NCBI RefSeq assembly: GCF_011008935.1
Contig: NZ_JAAIVJ010000006.1
Span: 168,627-232,626 of the forward strand
DNA length: 64,000 nucleotides
Origin: Tabrizicola oligotrophica
GTDB lineage: Bacteria > Pseudomonadota > Alphaproteobacteria > Rhodobacterales > Rhodobacteraceae
Reading direction: 5' to 3'
Of the stretch, positions 27,864-36,649 are shown in pieces. The notes under the pieces were generated by a model. That model saw only the letters and a program-made list of their open reading frames with translations, made no database searches and was not told the origin of the DNA. The translations under genes and the position numbers were made by a program. The first letter of the stretch is position 1. Each line of letters opens with the position of its first letter.

Positions 27864-29540
27864 ATGGCCTTCAAAACCGACATCGAGATTGCACGCGAAG
27901 CCAAGAAGAAGAACATCATGGAGATCGGGGCCAAGCTGGGCATCCCCTCCGAGAGCCTTCTTCCCTACGGCCATGACAAGGCCAAGGTGAGCCAGGAGTT
28001 CATCAAGTCGCTCGCCGGCAAGAAGGATGGCAAGCTGATCCTCGTCACCGCAATCAACCCCACCCCGGCCGGCGAAGGCAAGACCACCACCACCGTGGGT
28101 CTGGGCGACGGTCTGAACCGCATCGGCAAGAAGGCCGTGATCTGCATCCGCGAAGCCTCGCTTGGCCCGAACTTCGGCATGAAGGGCGGGGCTGCGGGCG
28201 GCGGCATGGCGCAGGTCGTGCCGATGGAGGAAATGAACCTCCACTTCACCGGCGACTTCCACGCCATCACCAGCGCTCACAACCTGCTGTCGGCGATGAT
28301 CGACAACCACATCTACTGGGGCAACGAGCTGGAAATCGACGCCCGCCGCGTGGTGTGGCGCCGCGTGATGGACATGAACGACCGCGCGCTGCGCGACATC
28401 GTGGTCAACCTGGGCGGCGTGTCGAACGGCTTCCCGCGTCAGACCGGCTTTGACATCACCGTCGCTTCCGAAGTCATGGCGATCCTCTGCCTGTCGAACG
28501 ATCTGGAAGACCTGCAGAAACGTCTGGGCGATATCGTGGTCGCCTATACCCGCGCCAAGACCCCGATCTATGCCCGCGACATCAAGGCAGACGGCGCTAT
28601 GACCGTTCTGCTGAAGGACGCGATGCAGCCGAACCTGGTGCAGACGCTGGAAAACAACCCGGCCTTCGTCCACGGCGGCCCGTTCGCCAACATCGCCCAC
28701 GGCTGCAACTCGGTCATCGCCACCAAGACCGCGCTGAAGCTGGGTGAATATGTCGTGACCGAAGCCGGCTTCGGTGCCGACCTTGGCGCCGAGAAGTTCT
28801 TCGACATCAAGTGCCGCAAGGCTGGCCTCAAGCCCGCCGCTGCCGTGATCGTCGCCACCGTCCGCGCCATGAAGATGAACGGCGGCGTCGCCAAGGCCGA
28901 TCTGGGTGCGGAAAACGTCGAAGCCGTGAAGAAAGGCTGCCCGAACCTTGGCCGCCACATCGGCAACGTCAAATCCTTCGGCGTGCCGGTTGTGGTCGCC
29001 ATCAACCACTTCTACAGCGACACCGATGCCGAAATCGCTGCCGTGAAGGCCTATGTGGCCGAGCAGGGCGCCGAGGCGATCCTGTGCAAGCACTGGGCGA
29101 TGGGCTCGGCCGGGATCGAGGATCTGGCCCACAAGGTCGTGGCGCTGGCGGAATCGGGCGCGGCCAACTTCGCGCCCCTCTACCCCGATGACATGCCGCT
29201 GTTCCAGAAGCTGCAGACCATCGCCAAGCGCATCTACCATGCAGATGACGTGATCGCCGACAAGTCGATCCGCGATCAGCTGAAGGCCTGGGAAGCGGCG
29301 GGCTACGGCAACCTGCCAATCTGCGTCGCCAAGACCCAGTATTCCTTCACCACCGACCCGACCGTGCGCGGCGCGCCGACCGGTCACACCGTGCCTGTCC
29401 GCGAAGTGCGGCTCTCGGCAGGCGCGGGCTTCATCGTCGCCATCTGCGGCGAGATCATGACCATGCCGGGCCTGCCCAAGGTTCCGTCGGCCGAAGTGAT
29501 CCGCCTCAATGACGAAGGCCACGTCGAAGGCCTGTTCTGA
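27864..29540 (+). CDS. fhs: Formate--tetrahydrofolate ligase
   Basis: ATP-dependent formation of 10-formyl-THF from formate and THF. The 558-residue protein has the P-loop-like '[18 protein letters not shown]', the formyl-THF synthetase core ('[21 protein letters not shown]', '[20 protein letters not shown]'), and '[20 protein letters not shown]'. ATG 27864 with GGGAGAG upstream gives the standard N-terminus; the frame open further 5' lies antisense to the RTX gene. It heads a block with chorismate mutase and two folD genes and so feeds formate carbon into the folate pool, for purines or C1 oxidation. Confidence 0.97.
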   Translation: MAFKTDIEIAREAKKKNIMEIGAKLGIPSESLLPYGHDKAKVSQEFIKSLAGKKDGKLILVTAINPTPAGEGKTTTTVGLGDGLNRIGKKAVICIREASLGPNFGMKGGAAGGGMAQVVPMEEMNLHFTGDFHAITSAHNLLSAMIDNHIYWGNELEIDARRVVWRRVMDMNDRALRDIVVNLGGVSNGFPRQTGFDITVASEVMAILCLSNDLEDLQKRLGDIVVAYTRAKTPIYARDIKADGAMTVLLKDAMQPNLVQTLENNPAFVHGGPFANIAHGCNSVIATKTALKLGEYVVTEAGFGADLGAEKFFDIKCRKAGLKPAAAVIVATVRAMKMNGGVAKADLGAENVEAVKKGCPNLGRHIGNVKSFGVPVVVAINHFYSDTDAEIAAVKAYVAEQGAEAILCKHWAMGSAGIEDLAHKVVALAESGAANFAPLYPDDMPLFQKLQTIAKRIYHADDVIADKSIRDQLKAWEAAGYGNLPICVAKTQYSFTTDPTVRGAPTGHTVPVREVRLSAGAGFIVAICGEIMTMPGLPKVPSAEVIRLNDEGHVEGLF

Positions 29541-29566
29541 TCCGGGCCTCGCTGCCTTGAACTTCC

Positions 29567-29591
29567 GGGCGTGAGGGTCTACCTCACGCCC
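29567..29591 (+). other. Stem-loop between fhs and the chorismate mutase gene
   Basis: Perfect 10-bp stem GGGCGTGAGG/CCTCACGCCC with a 5-nt loop, 26 nt after the fhs stop and ending about 20 nt before the next start. No T run follows; it may stabilise fhs mRNA or attenuate the downstream genes. Confidence 0.55.
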
Positions 29592-29611
29592 CACGCATGG
29601 AAGGACTGGCG

Positions 29612-29914
29612 ATGAAGGCTCCGCAGGACTGCCACGACATGACGGAACTGCGCGCGGCGATTGACGCGCTGGATGCCGGGATCGTGGCGCAACTCAAGGC
29701 CCGCGCGGGCTATATCGACCGCGCGGTAGAGCTGAAACAGGGGATCGGCCTGCCCGCCCGCATCGACGAACGGGTGGAAGAGGTGGTCGCCTCGGTGCGC
29801 GCCGAGGCTGCCGCGCAGGCGCTGGACCCCGATCTGGTCGAAGACCTCTGGCGGCGGCTGATCGACTGGTCGATCGCGCGCGAGGAACGGATACTCGGGG
29901 CCGCGCGCCCCTGA
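29612..29914 (+). CDS. Chorismate mutase (AroQ class)
   Basis: A 100-residue all-helical protein of the AroQ fold that turns chorismate into prephenate. Helix 1 'MTELRAAIDALDAGIVAQLKAR' with the conserved Asp/Ile/Leu pattern, a Lys in 'VELKQGIGLP', 'RIDERVEEVVASVRAEAAA' and the C-terminal 'LVEDLWRRLIDWSIAREERIL' match small stand-alone mutases, including PchB-like isochorismate pyruvate lyases. ATG 29612 has an AAGGA site at good distance; ATG 29597 is the alternative. Its place between fhs and folD is curious, since chorismate is also the precursor of the p-aminobenzoate of folate. Confidence 0.85.
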   Translation: MKAPQDCHDMTELRAAIDALDAGIVAQLKARAGYIDRAVELKQGIGLPARIDERVEEVVASVRAEAAAQALDPDLVEDLWRRLIDWSIAREERILGAARP

Positions 29915-29923
29915 CGGGGTGAC

Positions 29924-30817
29924 ATGACGGCAACGATCATCGACGGCAAGGCCATCGCGGCGCGGATGCGCGACGAAACCCGGGCCGAGGCACAGGCGCT
30001 GACCGACGCGGGTTGGGCGCCGCGGCTGATCTCGATTTCGGTGGGCGATGTGGCGGCGGCCGAACTTTACGTCCGCAACCAGCAGAAATCGGCGGAAGCG
30101 GCCGGCGTGGCCTTTGAGGCGCGCAACTATGCCGAAACCATTTCGCTGGAGCAGTTGCAGGGCGTGATTGCCGGCCTCAACGCCGATCCGCGTGTCAACG
30201 GCATCATCATCCAGCGCCCGTTGCCGGCGCATATCCCGGTCAAGGCGCTGCAAAAGGCGGTGCATCCGCTGAAGGATGTCGAGGGCATGCACCCCTCGTC
30301 CATCGGCAATATCGTCTACAACGACCTGACGCTTGGTCCCTGTACCGCGGTGGCGGCGGTCGAAATCCTGAAAACCCTGCCTCTGAAGATGGAAGGGCTG
30401 GACGTCTGTGTCATTGGGCATTCCGAGATTGTCGGCAAGCCTATCGCCTTCCTGATGATGGGCCTTGGCGCCACCGTTACGGTTTGCCACCACATGACGC
30501 GGCAAGTCGCGGTGCATTCCCGCGCGGCGGATGCGGTGTTCGTCGCGGTGGGCAAGCCGGGGCTGGTCAATGGCGCGATGCTGAAACCGGGGGCCGCGCT
30601 CATCGACATCGGCATCAACCGGGTGAACGATTCAGAAGGCCGCGGCAAGACGGTGGGTGACGCCGATTTCGACAGCTGCGCGCAGGTGGCCGGTTGGATT
30701 ACCCCGGTGCCGGGCGGGGTTGGCCCGGTGACGGTGGCGATCCTGATGAAGAACGCGGTGCTGGCCACCCGGATGCAATTGGAACATTATCGCGCGGCTT
30801 TCGCGGCTGCGGTGTAA
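29924..30817 (+). CDS. FolD-like methylene-THF dehydrogenase paralogue with altered active site
   Basis: A 297-residue member of the FolD family. The Rossmann part is intact ('CVIGHSEIVGKPIAFLMM', '[15 protein letters not shown]'-like ending '[20 protein letters not shown]'). The catalytic N-domain is changed: in the Y-V-x-x-K motif the lysine equivalent to E. coli K54 is Gln53 ('YVRNQQK'), and the aspartate equivalent to D121 is Glu120 ('KDVEGMH'); Gln97 is kept. The usual GRS/GAS NADP-loop is GHS. K-to-Q substitution in the human enzyme abolishes cyclohydrolase, so this copy is probably a dehydrogenase only, or has another role. It is 12 nt ahead of a canonical folD. Confidence 0.85.
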   Translation: MTATIIDGKAIAARMRDETRAEAQALTDAGWAPRLISISVGDVAAAELYVRNQQKSAEAAGVAFEARNYAETISLEQLQGVIAGLNADPRVNGIIIQRPLPAHIPVKALQKAVHPLKDVEGMHPSSIGNIVYNDLTLGPCTAVAAVEILKTLPLKMEGLDVCVIGHSEIVGKPIAFLMMGLGATVTVCHHMTRQVAVHSRAADAVFVAVGKPGLVNGAMLKPGAALIDIGINRVNDSEGRGKTVGDADFDSCAQVAGWITPVPGGVGPVTVAILMKNAVLATRMQLEHYRAAFAAAV

Positions 30818-30829
30818 GGGAGAGATGAC

Positions 30830-31720
30830 ATGACGGCCAAGGTGATTGACGGCAAGGCTTTTGCGGCGGGTGTGCGGGCGCAGGTGGCGGCACATGTCGC
30901 CAAGCTGGCCGAGGAAAACGGCATCCAGCCCGGTCTTGCCGTGGTTCTGGTGGGCGAAGACCCGGCCTCGAAGGTCTATGTCAAGAACAAGCACGCCTCG
31001 ACCATCGAAGTTGGCATGGCCTCTTTCGAACATCGCCTGCCCGCCGAGACCTCGGAAGCGACTCTGCTGGCGCTGATCGACAGCCTGAACGCCGATCCGA
31101 AAGTTCACGGCATTCTCGTGCAGTTGCCGCTGCCGGCTCATCTGAATTCCGAGCTGGTCATCAACCGCATCTCGCCCGCCAAGGACGTCGACGGCTTTCA
31201 CATTTCGAACGTCGGGCTTCTGGGCACCGGGCAGAAGTCGATGGTGCCCTGCACGCCTCTGGGTTGCCTGATGATGCTGCGCGACCATCACGGCAAGCTC
31301 GCGGGGCTGAACGCCGTCGTGGTGGGCCGCTCGAACATCGTCGGCAAGCCGATGGCGCAACTGCTGCTGGGGGACAGCTGCACCGTGACCATCGCGCATT
31401 CCCGCACCAAGGATCTGGCCGCGGTCTGCCGCGGGGCCGACATTCTGGTTGCCGCCGTGGGCCGGCCCGAGATGATCACCGGCGATATGGTCAAGCCGGG
31501 CGCCACCGTGATCGACGTCGGCATCAACCGGATCGAGCGCGACGGCAAGGCCAAGCTGGTCGGCGACGTGCATTATGAAAGCGCCGCCGCGGTTGCGGGC
31601 GCCATCACCCCGGTTCCGGGCGGTGTCGGTCCGATGACCATCGCCTGCCTGCTGGCCAATACCCTGACCTCGTGCTGCCGCGCCAATGGCCTGCCGGAGC
31701 CGAAGGGCCTGACCGCCTGA
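30830..31720 (+). CDS. folD: Bifunctional methylene-THF dehydrogenase / methenyl-THF cyclohydrolase FolD
   Basis: Oxidises 5,10-methylene-THF with NADP+ and hydrolyses methenyl-THF to 10-formyl-THF. The 296-residue protein keeps the catalytic set at exactly the E. coli positions: Tyr50 and Lys54 ('YVKNK'), Gln98 ('GILVQLPLP'), Asp121-Gly122 ('KDVDGFH'), and the cofactor loop '[17 protein letters not shown]'. It ends the fhs-CM-folD-folD run and together with Fhs gives a reversible formate to methylene-THF path. Only about half the residues agree with the upstream paralogue, so the duplication is old. Confidence 0.96.
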   Translation: MTAKVIDGKAFAAGVRAQVAAHVAKLAEENGIQPGLAVVLVGEDPASKVYVKNKHASTIEVGMASFEHRLPAETSEATLLALIDSLNADPKVHGILVQLPLPAHLNSELVINRISPAKDVDGFHISNVGLLGTGQKSMVPCTPLGCLMMLRDHHGKLAGLNAVVVGRSNIVGKPMAQLLLGDSCTVTIAHSRTKDLAAVCRGADILVAAVGRPEMITGDMVKPGATVIDVGINRIERDGKAKLVGDVHYESAAAVAGAITPVPGGVGPMTIACLLANTLTSCCRANGLPEPKGLTA

Positions 31721-31830
31721 GGCCAGCCGTCCCCAGAAGGAACGCCCCTGCAAACCCCGGGCGAAGCGATTGATCAGTTGCACATTGTCGGATAGGTGTC
31801 CGAAAATGTTGCTTTGAGTTCGGGGTGTGT

Positions 31831-32637
31831 ATGGGGGCGTTCCTCGGAGAGTTTGTGTCGGACCTTCGGTCAGCCGTACCGTGGGTTCTGTGGCTGACGA
31901 TTGCCATGGCCGTCGCCATTGCCGGACCGTTTGGCAGCTACGGCACCTTGACCGTTTCCGAGCGCGTGCTGTTCTGGTCCCCGATCATCGGCCTGTCGGT
32001 CGTCGTCGGAACTGCGGTACGGGCCTTGGTCCATGGCACGCTTGCACAGCGCGGCACGCTCAAGGGGTCGCTTCTGGCGCTGGTGCTGAATTGCCTCTTG
32101 CTGTGCCCGCCGCTGTTTCTGCTGTTCAGGACGGTGTTCCCGCCGATCTTCAGCGCGCGGCACAGCGCCGTGGAAATCTTCCTGCTGGTCGCCTCTCTGT
32201 CCCTTGGGATCTGCGCCCTGCGGATCTCGGCCAAGGTGCCCGAGGCGGCGCCTGTCGCTGGTCCCGACCCTGCCTTGCCGGTTCCGGAACCCCGGGCCGA
32301 GCCCCGGCTTGCGCGCCGCCTTGACGCGGACAGACGGGGAGAGATCTGGGCGATTTCCGTGCGCGACCACTATGTCGATGTGCTGACCAGCACAGGGGCG
32401 ACAAGCCTGCTGATGCGGCTTTCCGACGCCATGGCCGAGGTCGATGGCGTTGCCGGCGCGCAGGTGCATCGGTCGCATTGGGTGGCATGGGCCGGGGTCG
32501 CGCGGCTGGACCGCGTGGCCGGCAAGATGACACTGCATCTGAAAACCGGCCAACAGATTCCGGTCAGCCGCAACAACCGCGACAAGGTCGAGGCCGCGGT
32601 CGCGGATCTGCTGCCGATCAAGGCCGCCGCGGCATAG
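31831..32637 (+). CDS. Membrane-bound LytTR-domain transcriptional regulator
   Basis: A 268-residue one-component regulator. Residues about 1-130 contain four hydrophobic helices ('VLWLTIAMAVAIAGPFGSYG', 'VLFWSPIIGLSVVVGTAV', 'SLLALVLNCLLLCPPLFLLF', 'AVEIFLLVASLSLGICALRI'), then a Pro/Ala linker, then a LytTR DNA-binding domain (about 168-262: 'EIWAISVRDHYVDVLTSTG', 'QVHRSHWVAWAGVARL', 'LKTGQQIPVSRNNRDKV'). No receiver domain is present, so the signal must come through the membrane part. ATG 31831 follows CGGGG; a GTG 6 nt upstream is possible. Targets unknown. Its 3' end overlaps convergent pdeM by 20 bp. Confidence 0.88.
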   Translation: MGAFLGEFVSDLRSAVPWVLWLTIAMAVAIAGPFGSYGTLTVSERVLFWSPIIGLSVVVGTAVRALVHGTLAQRGTLKGSLLALVLNCLLLCPPLFLLFRTVFPPIFSARHSAVEIFLLVASLSLGICALRISAKVPEAAPVAGPDPALPVPEPRAEPRLARRLDADRRGEIWAISVRDHYVDVLTSTGATSLLMRLSDAMAEVDGVAGAQVHRSHWVAWAGVARLDRVAGKMTLHLKTGQQIPVSRNNRDKVEAAVADLLPIKAAAA

Positions 32638-33271
32638 GGATGGGCAGGCAGCGCGTGGGTGTGGTCACGATGGCCAGCGCGCCGGGGCCCATCAGGGCCT
32701 GAAGGGCCGGGTCATCGCACCAGAGCCCGCCGGTGAAGGTGCCATAGGCCGGCAGGACCAGCCGGTTTTCGTCCAGCAGAAACGCGCGGTGCGCCTTGCC
32801 CGCCAGACGGGCCTTGGGGTGATAATGGCCCGAAACCTCCGGTCCGGCGCCGCCGCCGACATGGCGAAAGGCAAGCCCGGCGCGGTGCAGCTCGGCCAGA
32901 TGGCTGCCGCCCAGATCGGTTGGCCCGGCGTCATGGTTGCCCTCGATCCAGACCCAGTCCCGCCCCGCCATCAGCCGGAGCAGCCAGAGCCGGTCCGTCT
33001 CGTCCAGCCCCTCCGCCGCCGCCAGATCGTCGAAACTGTCGCCGAGGCAGATGACGGCCCGCGCGCCGGTGGCGTCAAGATCGGCCTCCAGCCGCAGCAG
33101 CGTCGCCCGGGTTTCATAGGGCGGCAACAGTGCGCCACCGCGGCGGGCCAGCCGTTCGGATTTGCCGAAATGCAGGTCCGAGACGCAGAGAAGCCGCTCG
33201 TCCGGCCAATGCAGCGCACCCGAGGGCAGGGCGGTCAGACGGGCGTGGCCAAGGGGGAAGGCGTAGGTCAT
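32618..33271 (-). CDS. pdeM: Ligase-associated DNA damage response endonuclease PdeM
   Basis: A 217-residue metallophosphoesterase of the calcineurin-like fold. Metal ligands are visible in order: 'CVSDLHFGKSERLA' (D-x-H), 'VICLGDSFDDLAAAE' (GDxxD), 'WIEGNHDAGP' (GNHD) and 'VSGHYHPKAR' (GHxH). Proteins of this name occur in a bacterial repair cluster with an ATP-dependent DNA ligase, an exonuclease and an Lhr-like helicase; here the helicase is 30 nt upstream on the same strand but no ligase or exonuclease is in this window. Its 3' end overlaps the LytTR gene tail-to-tail. Confidence 0.88.
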   Translation of the reverse strand: MTYAFPLGHARLTALPSGALHWPDERLLCVSDLHFGKSERLARRGGALLPPYETRATLLRLEADLDATGARAVICLGDSFDDLAAAEGLDETDRLWLLRLMAGRDWVWIEGNHDAGPTDLGGSHLAELHRAGLAFRHVGGGAGPEVSGHYHPKARLAGKAHRAFLLDENRLVLPAYGTFTGGLWCDDPALQALMGPGALAIVTTPTRCLPIPMPRRP

Positions 33272-33301
33272 GCGGCTTCATGCCAAGCGCGTTCGGGAAA
33301 T

Positions 33302-35683
33302 TCAATCCAGACCCGCGGCGCGCAACAGTGCGCGGGCGGCGTCTTCGGCCAGCCACTCGCGGCCCTTGCCCTCGACCGGCACCTTGCCCGGCTCCAGAAA
33401 CAGCGGCGCGGCAAGGGGGGTTACACGGGGCAGGCGCCGCGTGTCGATGCGGCCCTCGATGCGGGCGAGCATGCCTTCCAGCCGGGAAAAGTCGATCAGC
33501 CCGCGCATCGCCTCGTCCCGCGTCAGGCGCAAAAGCAGGTGCTCGGGGTCGTGGCGGGCCAGCGTGTCATACAGGATGTCGGAGGAAAACGTCGCCTGCC
33601 GCCCTGACTTGCGCCGGCCCTGATGGCTGCGCTCGATCAGGCCGGCGATGATCGCCACGTTGCGGAAGGTGCGTTTCATCACGGCATTGCCGGAAAGCCA
33701 GCCCTCCAGCCCGTCGCGCAGCCCCTGCAATTGCAGAAGCGGGTCGGCGTCCAGCACCGGCTCCAGCCCCCAGATCAGCGTGGCATAGTCGGTGGCGACG
33801 AAGCCCAAGGGGGCAAGACCCGCCGCCTCCATGCGTTTGGTCACCAGAAGCCCAAGCGTCTGCTGGGCGTTGCGGCCGGCAAAGCCATAGACGCACAGAT
33901 GTTCGCGGCCGTCCTGCGGGAAGCTTTCCACCAGCAGCCGGCCGGGCTGCGGCAGCTGAGACACCTCGGCCTGATGCGCCAGCCATTCGGCGGTGTGGCG
34001 GGGCAGGTCGGGCCAGCGTCCTTGCGCGAAAATGTCAAGAATCCGGTCCGCCAGCACGGTGGAGGTGGCGAATTTTGTGCCGGAAAACACAGCGACCTTC
34101 GGATCGCGCCCGGGTGAGCGGCTGACCTCGACGGTCATCTCGTGCAGGCCGTCATAGCGCACGATCTGACCACCGATCAGGAAGGTGTCGCCCGGTGTCA
34201 GGCTGGCTGCGAAGGCTTCTTCCACCTCGCCGAGCGCGGTGCCGAACCGACCGAGGCGCACCTTGAGTGTCTCGGTGTCGACGATGGTGCCAAGGTTCTG
34301 CCGGATCACCGCCGCCGCGCGCGGGTCGCGCAGCGTCCATTTCCCCGCCTTGGGCATCAGTCTTTGCCAGCGGTCATAGGCGCGCAGGGCATAGCCGCCG
34401 GTGGCGGTGAAAGTCAGGCAGTCGTCGAAGTCCGCGCGCGTCAGGGTGGCATAGGGGCCGGCGGTGACGACCTCGGCGAAAAGCGCATCGGCATCGAACG
34501 GCCCGGCGCAGGCGGTGGCAAGGATATGCTGGCACAAGACATCGCGCGGCCCCGGCCCGCGCGGCTCGCCGTCCAGGGCGTGGTCGCGGGCGGCCTCCAG
34601 CGCGGCCTGGCATTCCACCACCTCAAAGCGGTTGGCGGGCACCAGCAGCGCCTTGGAGGGCGCGTTGTAGCGGTGATTGGCGCGGCCAATGCGCTGCACC
34701 AGCCGCTTGATGTTCTTTGGCGCGCCAACCTGAATGACCAGATCCACCGCGCCCCAGTCGATGCCCAGATCAAGGCTGCCGGTGCAGACCACCGCCCGAA
34801 GCGCGCCCGAGACCATCGCGGCCTCGACCCGCTCGCGCTGCTCGCGGCTGAGGCTGCCGTGGTGGATGCCGATCGGCAGATCCCCGGTGTTGGCGAGCCA
34901 AAGGTGGTGAAAGAAGATTTCCGCCTGCGCCCGGGTGTTGTGAAAGATCAGCGTGGTCTGGTGACGGGTGATCTGGTTCAGGATTTCCGGGATCGCATGG
35001 CGCCCGCCACCACCGGCCCAGGGCGGCGGGATGGCGGTGTCCAGCATGGCAATCTCGGGGTCGGGGCCGGTGTCGGCCAGCACGATCTCGGTGCCCGCCC
35101 CCAGATAGGCAGCCAAGGCGGGCGGGTCTTCGACAGTGGCCGAAAGACCGACGCGGCGCAGGCCGGGGGCAAGGGTTTGCAGGCGGGCAAGGGCCAGCAT
35201 CAACTGGTCGCCGCGCTTCGATTCGGCCAGTGCATGCAACTCGTCCACCACCACCCGTTGCAGGCCGTTGAAGATGCGCGGCGCGTCCTCGTAGCTGAGC
35301 AGAAGCGCCAGACTTTCGGGTGTGGTCAGCAGGATATGCGGCGGGTCGGCGCGCTGGCGGCGGCGTTGAGTCTGGCTGGTGTCGCCGGTGCGGTCCTCGA
35401 TGCGGATCGGCAGCCCGGCGCCCTCGACCGGGCGGCGCAGGTTGCGGCGGATGTTTGCCGCCAGCGCCTTCAGCGGCGAGATGTAGAGCGTGTGCAGCCC
35501 GGCATGGCCGGCGGCCAGTTCGGCCAACGAGGGCAGGAAGCCCGCCAGCGTCTTGCCGCCGCCCGTCGGTGCGATCAGGAGAGTCGACCTCGCCGCCCGC
35601 CGGGCCAGCATGGCCTGCTGATGCGGGTGAAGCTGCCAGCCTTGGGCGGCGAACCACTGGACTAGGGCGGGGGGAAGGGCCAT
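33302..35683 (-). CDS. Ligase-associated DNA damage response DEXH-box helicase (Lhr-like)
   Basis: A 793-residue superfamily 2 helicase. Walker A 'LLIAPTGGGKTLAGFLPSL', DEXH box 'VVVDELHALAESKRGDQL', 'LRRVGLSATVEDPPALAAYL' (motif III SAT), then 'TLIFHNTRAQAEIFFHHL', 'VICTGSLDLGIDWGAVDLVIQVGAP' and 'RLVQRIGRANH' (motif VI). The C-terminal half is the Lhr-specific winged-helix/beta-barrel region. The short form without the 700-residue Lhr C-terminal extension is the one in ligase-associated clusters. Transcribed with pdeM. The start ATG 35683 follows CTTCCCCC-complement (GGGGGAAGG), a good site. Confidence 0.9.
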   Translation of the reverse strand: MALPPALVQWFAAQGWQLHPHQQAMLARRAARSTLLIAPTGGGKTLAGFLPSLAELAAGHAGLHTLYISPLKALAANIRRNLRRPVEGAGLPIRIEDRTGDTSQTQRRRQRADPPHILLTTPESLALLLSYEDAPRIFNGLQRVVVDELHALAESKRGDQLMLALARLQTLAPGLRRVGLSATVEDPPALAAYLGAGTEIVLADTGPDPEIAMLDTAIPPPWAGGGGRHAIPEILNQITRHQTTLIFHNTRAQAEIFFHHLWLANTGDLPIGIHHGSLSREQRERVEAAMVSGALRAVVCTGSLDLGIDWGAVDLVIQVGAPKNIKRLVQRIGRANHRYNAPSKALLVPANRFEVVECQAALEAARDHALDGEPRGPGPRDVLCQHILATACAGPFDADALFAEVVTAGPYATLTRADFDDCLTFTATGGYALRAYDRWQRLMPKAGKWTLRDPRAAAVIRQNLGTIVDTETLKVRLGRFGTALGEVEEAFAASLTPGDTFLIGGQIVRYDGLHEMTVEVSRSPGRDPKVAVFSGTKFATSTVLADRILDIFAQGRWPDLPRHTAEWLAHQAEVSQLPQPGRLLVESFPQDGREHLCVYGFAGRNAQQTLGLLVTKRMEAAGLAPLGFVATDYATLIWGLEPVLDADPLLQLQGLRDGLEGWLSGNAVMKRTFRNVAIIAGLIERSHQGRRKSGRQATFSSDILYDTLARHDPEHLLLRLTRDEAMRGLIDFSRLEGMLARIEGRIDTRRLPRVTPLAAPLFLEPGKVPVEGKGREWLAEDAARALLRAAGLD

Positions 35684-35718
35684 CCGGGCAGAGTGGCAAA
35701 GGCCCGCGTCAACCGCAA

Positions 35719-35785
35719 CTCCTCGTCGGTCTTCGACCGCTCGTCATATGAGGGCCGCGACGTGCGGTCGAAGACCGACGAGGAG
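35719..35785. repeat. Long inverted repeat between divergent helicase and phosphoesterase genes
   Basis: Arms 35719-35740 and 35764-35785 are perfect 22-bp reverse complements; after one T-T mismatch four more pairs (42-45 with 59-62 of this line) extend the stem to 27 positions with a 13-nt loop. It occupies the centre of the 153-bp divergent promoter region. The reading through the repeat gives peptide-like strings often seen in over-called Rhodobacter ORFs, which suggests a dispersed repeat family rather than a gene. Confidence 0.85.
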
Positions 35786-35836
35786 CGTCGGGGGCAGACT
35801 TGCGCGCAGCGCGGGGGCGGCCTAAGGCTGCACCCC

Positions 35837-36649
35837 ATGAAACTGATGTTCCTTGGCGATGTCATGGGCCGCGCCGGTCGCGCGGTCGTTACCGAAATGC
35901 TGCCGGCCCTGCGCACGCGCTGGGGGCTGGATTTCGTCGTGGTCAATGGCGAGAATGCGAGCCAAGGCGCGGGGCTGACCGCCGAACATGCCCGGCTGCT
36001 GTTTCAGGCCGGGGCCGATTGCATCACGCTCGGCGACCATGCCTTCGACCAGAAGGACATGCTGCAATATTGCGAAGCCGACACCCGCATCATCCGGCCG
36101 CTGAACTTTTCCAAGGTGGCGCCGGGGCGCGGGGTGAAGATCTTTGACGCCACCTCGGGCCGCAAGGTGCTGGTGGTGCAGGTGCTGGGGCAGGTGTTCA
36201 TGAAGCGGCCCTTCGATGACCCGTTTTCGGCGATTGAAACCATCCTCAAGACCCACCGCATCGGCGCGACCGTGCAGGCCGCCATCGTCGACGTTCATGC
36301 CGAGGCGACCTCGGAGAAAATGGCGATGGGTCATTGGTGCGATGGGCAGGCCAGCCTTGTCGTCGGCACCCATACCCATGTGCCGACCGCCGATCACATG
36401 ATCCTGCCCGGCGGCACCGCTTATCTCACCGATGCCGGGATGTGCGGCGATTACAACTCGGTCATCGGCATGGAGAAGTTGGAGCCCTTGCGCCGGTTCA
36501 TCACCGGCATGGCCTCGTCCCGGTTCGAGCCTGCGGCCGGTCCTGCCACCTTGTCGGGCGTCTATGTCGAGACTGATGACCGCACCGGCAAGGCGCTGCG
36601 CATCGTGCCGGTGCGGCAGGGCGGGCGGCTGGAGGCCATCGGGCCATGA
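35837..36649 (+). CDS. YmdB/TIGR00282 family metallophosphoesterase
   Basis: A 270-residue dinuclear metallophosphoesterase. Metal-binding motifs: 'MKLMFLGDVMGRAGR' (GD), 'FVVVNGENAS' (NGEN), 'CITLGDHAFDQ' (GDH), 'AIVDVHAEATSEKMAMGHWCDG' (DxHAE) and 'VVGTHTHVPTAD' (GTHTHV). Bacillus YmdB hydrolyses 2',3'-cyclic nucleotides and affects biofilm and nanotube formation; in proteobacteria the role is unknown. ATG 35837 begins the conserved strand. It overlaps the EamA gene by 4 nt (ATGA), so the two are co-translated. Confidence 0.9.
   Translation: MKLMFLGDVMGRAGRAVVTEMLPALRTRWGLDFVVVNGENASQGAGLTAEHARLLFQAGADCITLGDHAFDQKDMLQYCEADTRIIRPLNFSKVAPGRGVKIFDATSGRKVLVVQVLGQVFMKRPFDDPFSAIETILKTHRIGATVQAAIVDVHAEATSEKMAMGHWCDGQASLVVGTHTHVPTADHMILPGGTAYLTDAGMCGDYNSVIGMEKLEPLRRFITGMASSRFEPAAGPATLSGVYVETDDRTGKALRIVPVRQGGRLEAIGP

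Noticed and set aside
29924..31720. The two folD genes as a single gene split by a frameshift
   Set aside because: Each has the full set of N- and C-terminal domain motifs and its own start; they are two complete paralogues.
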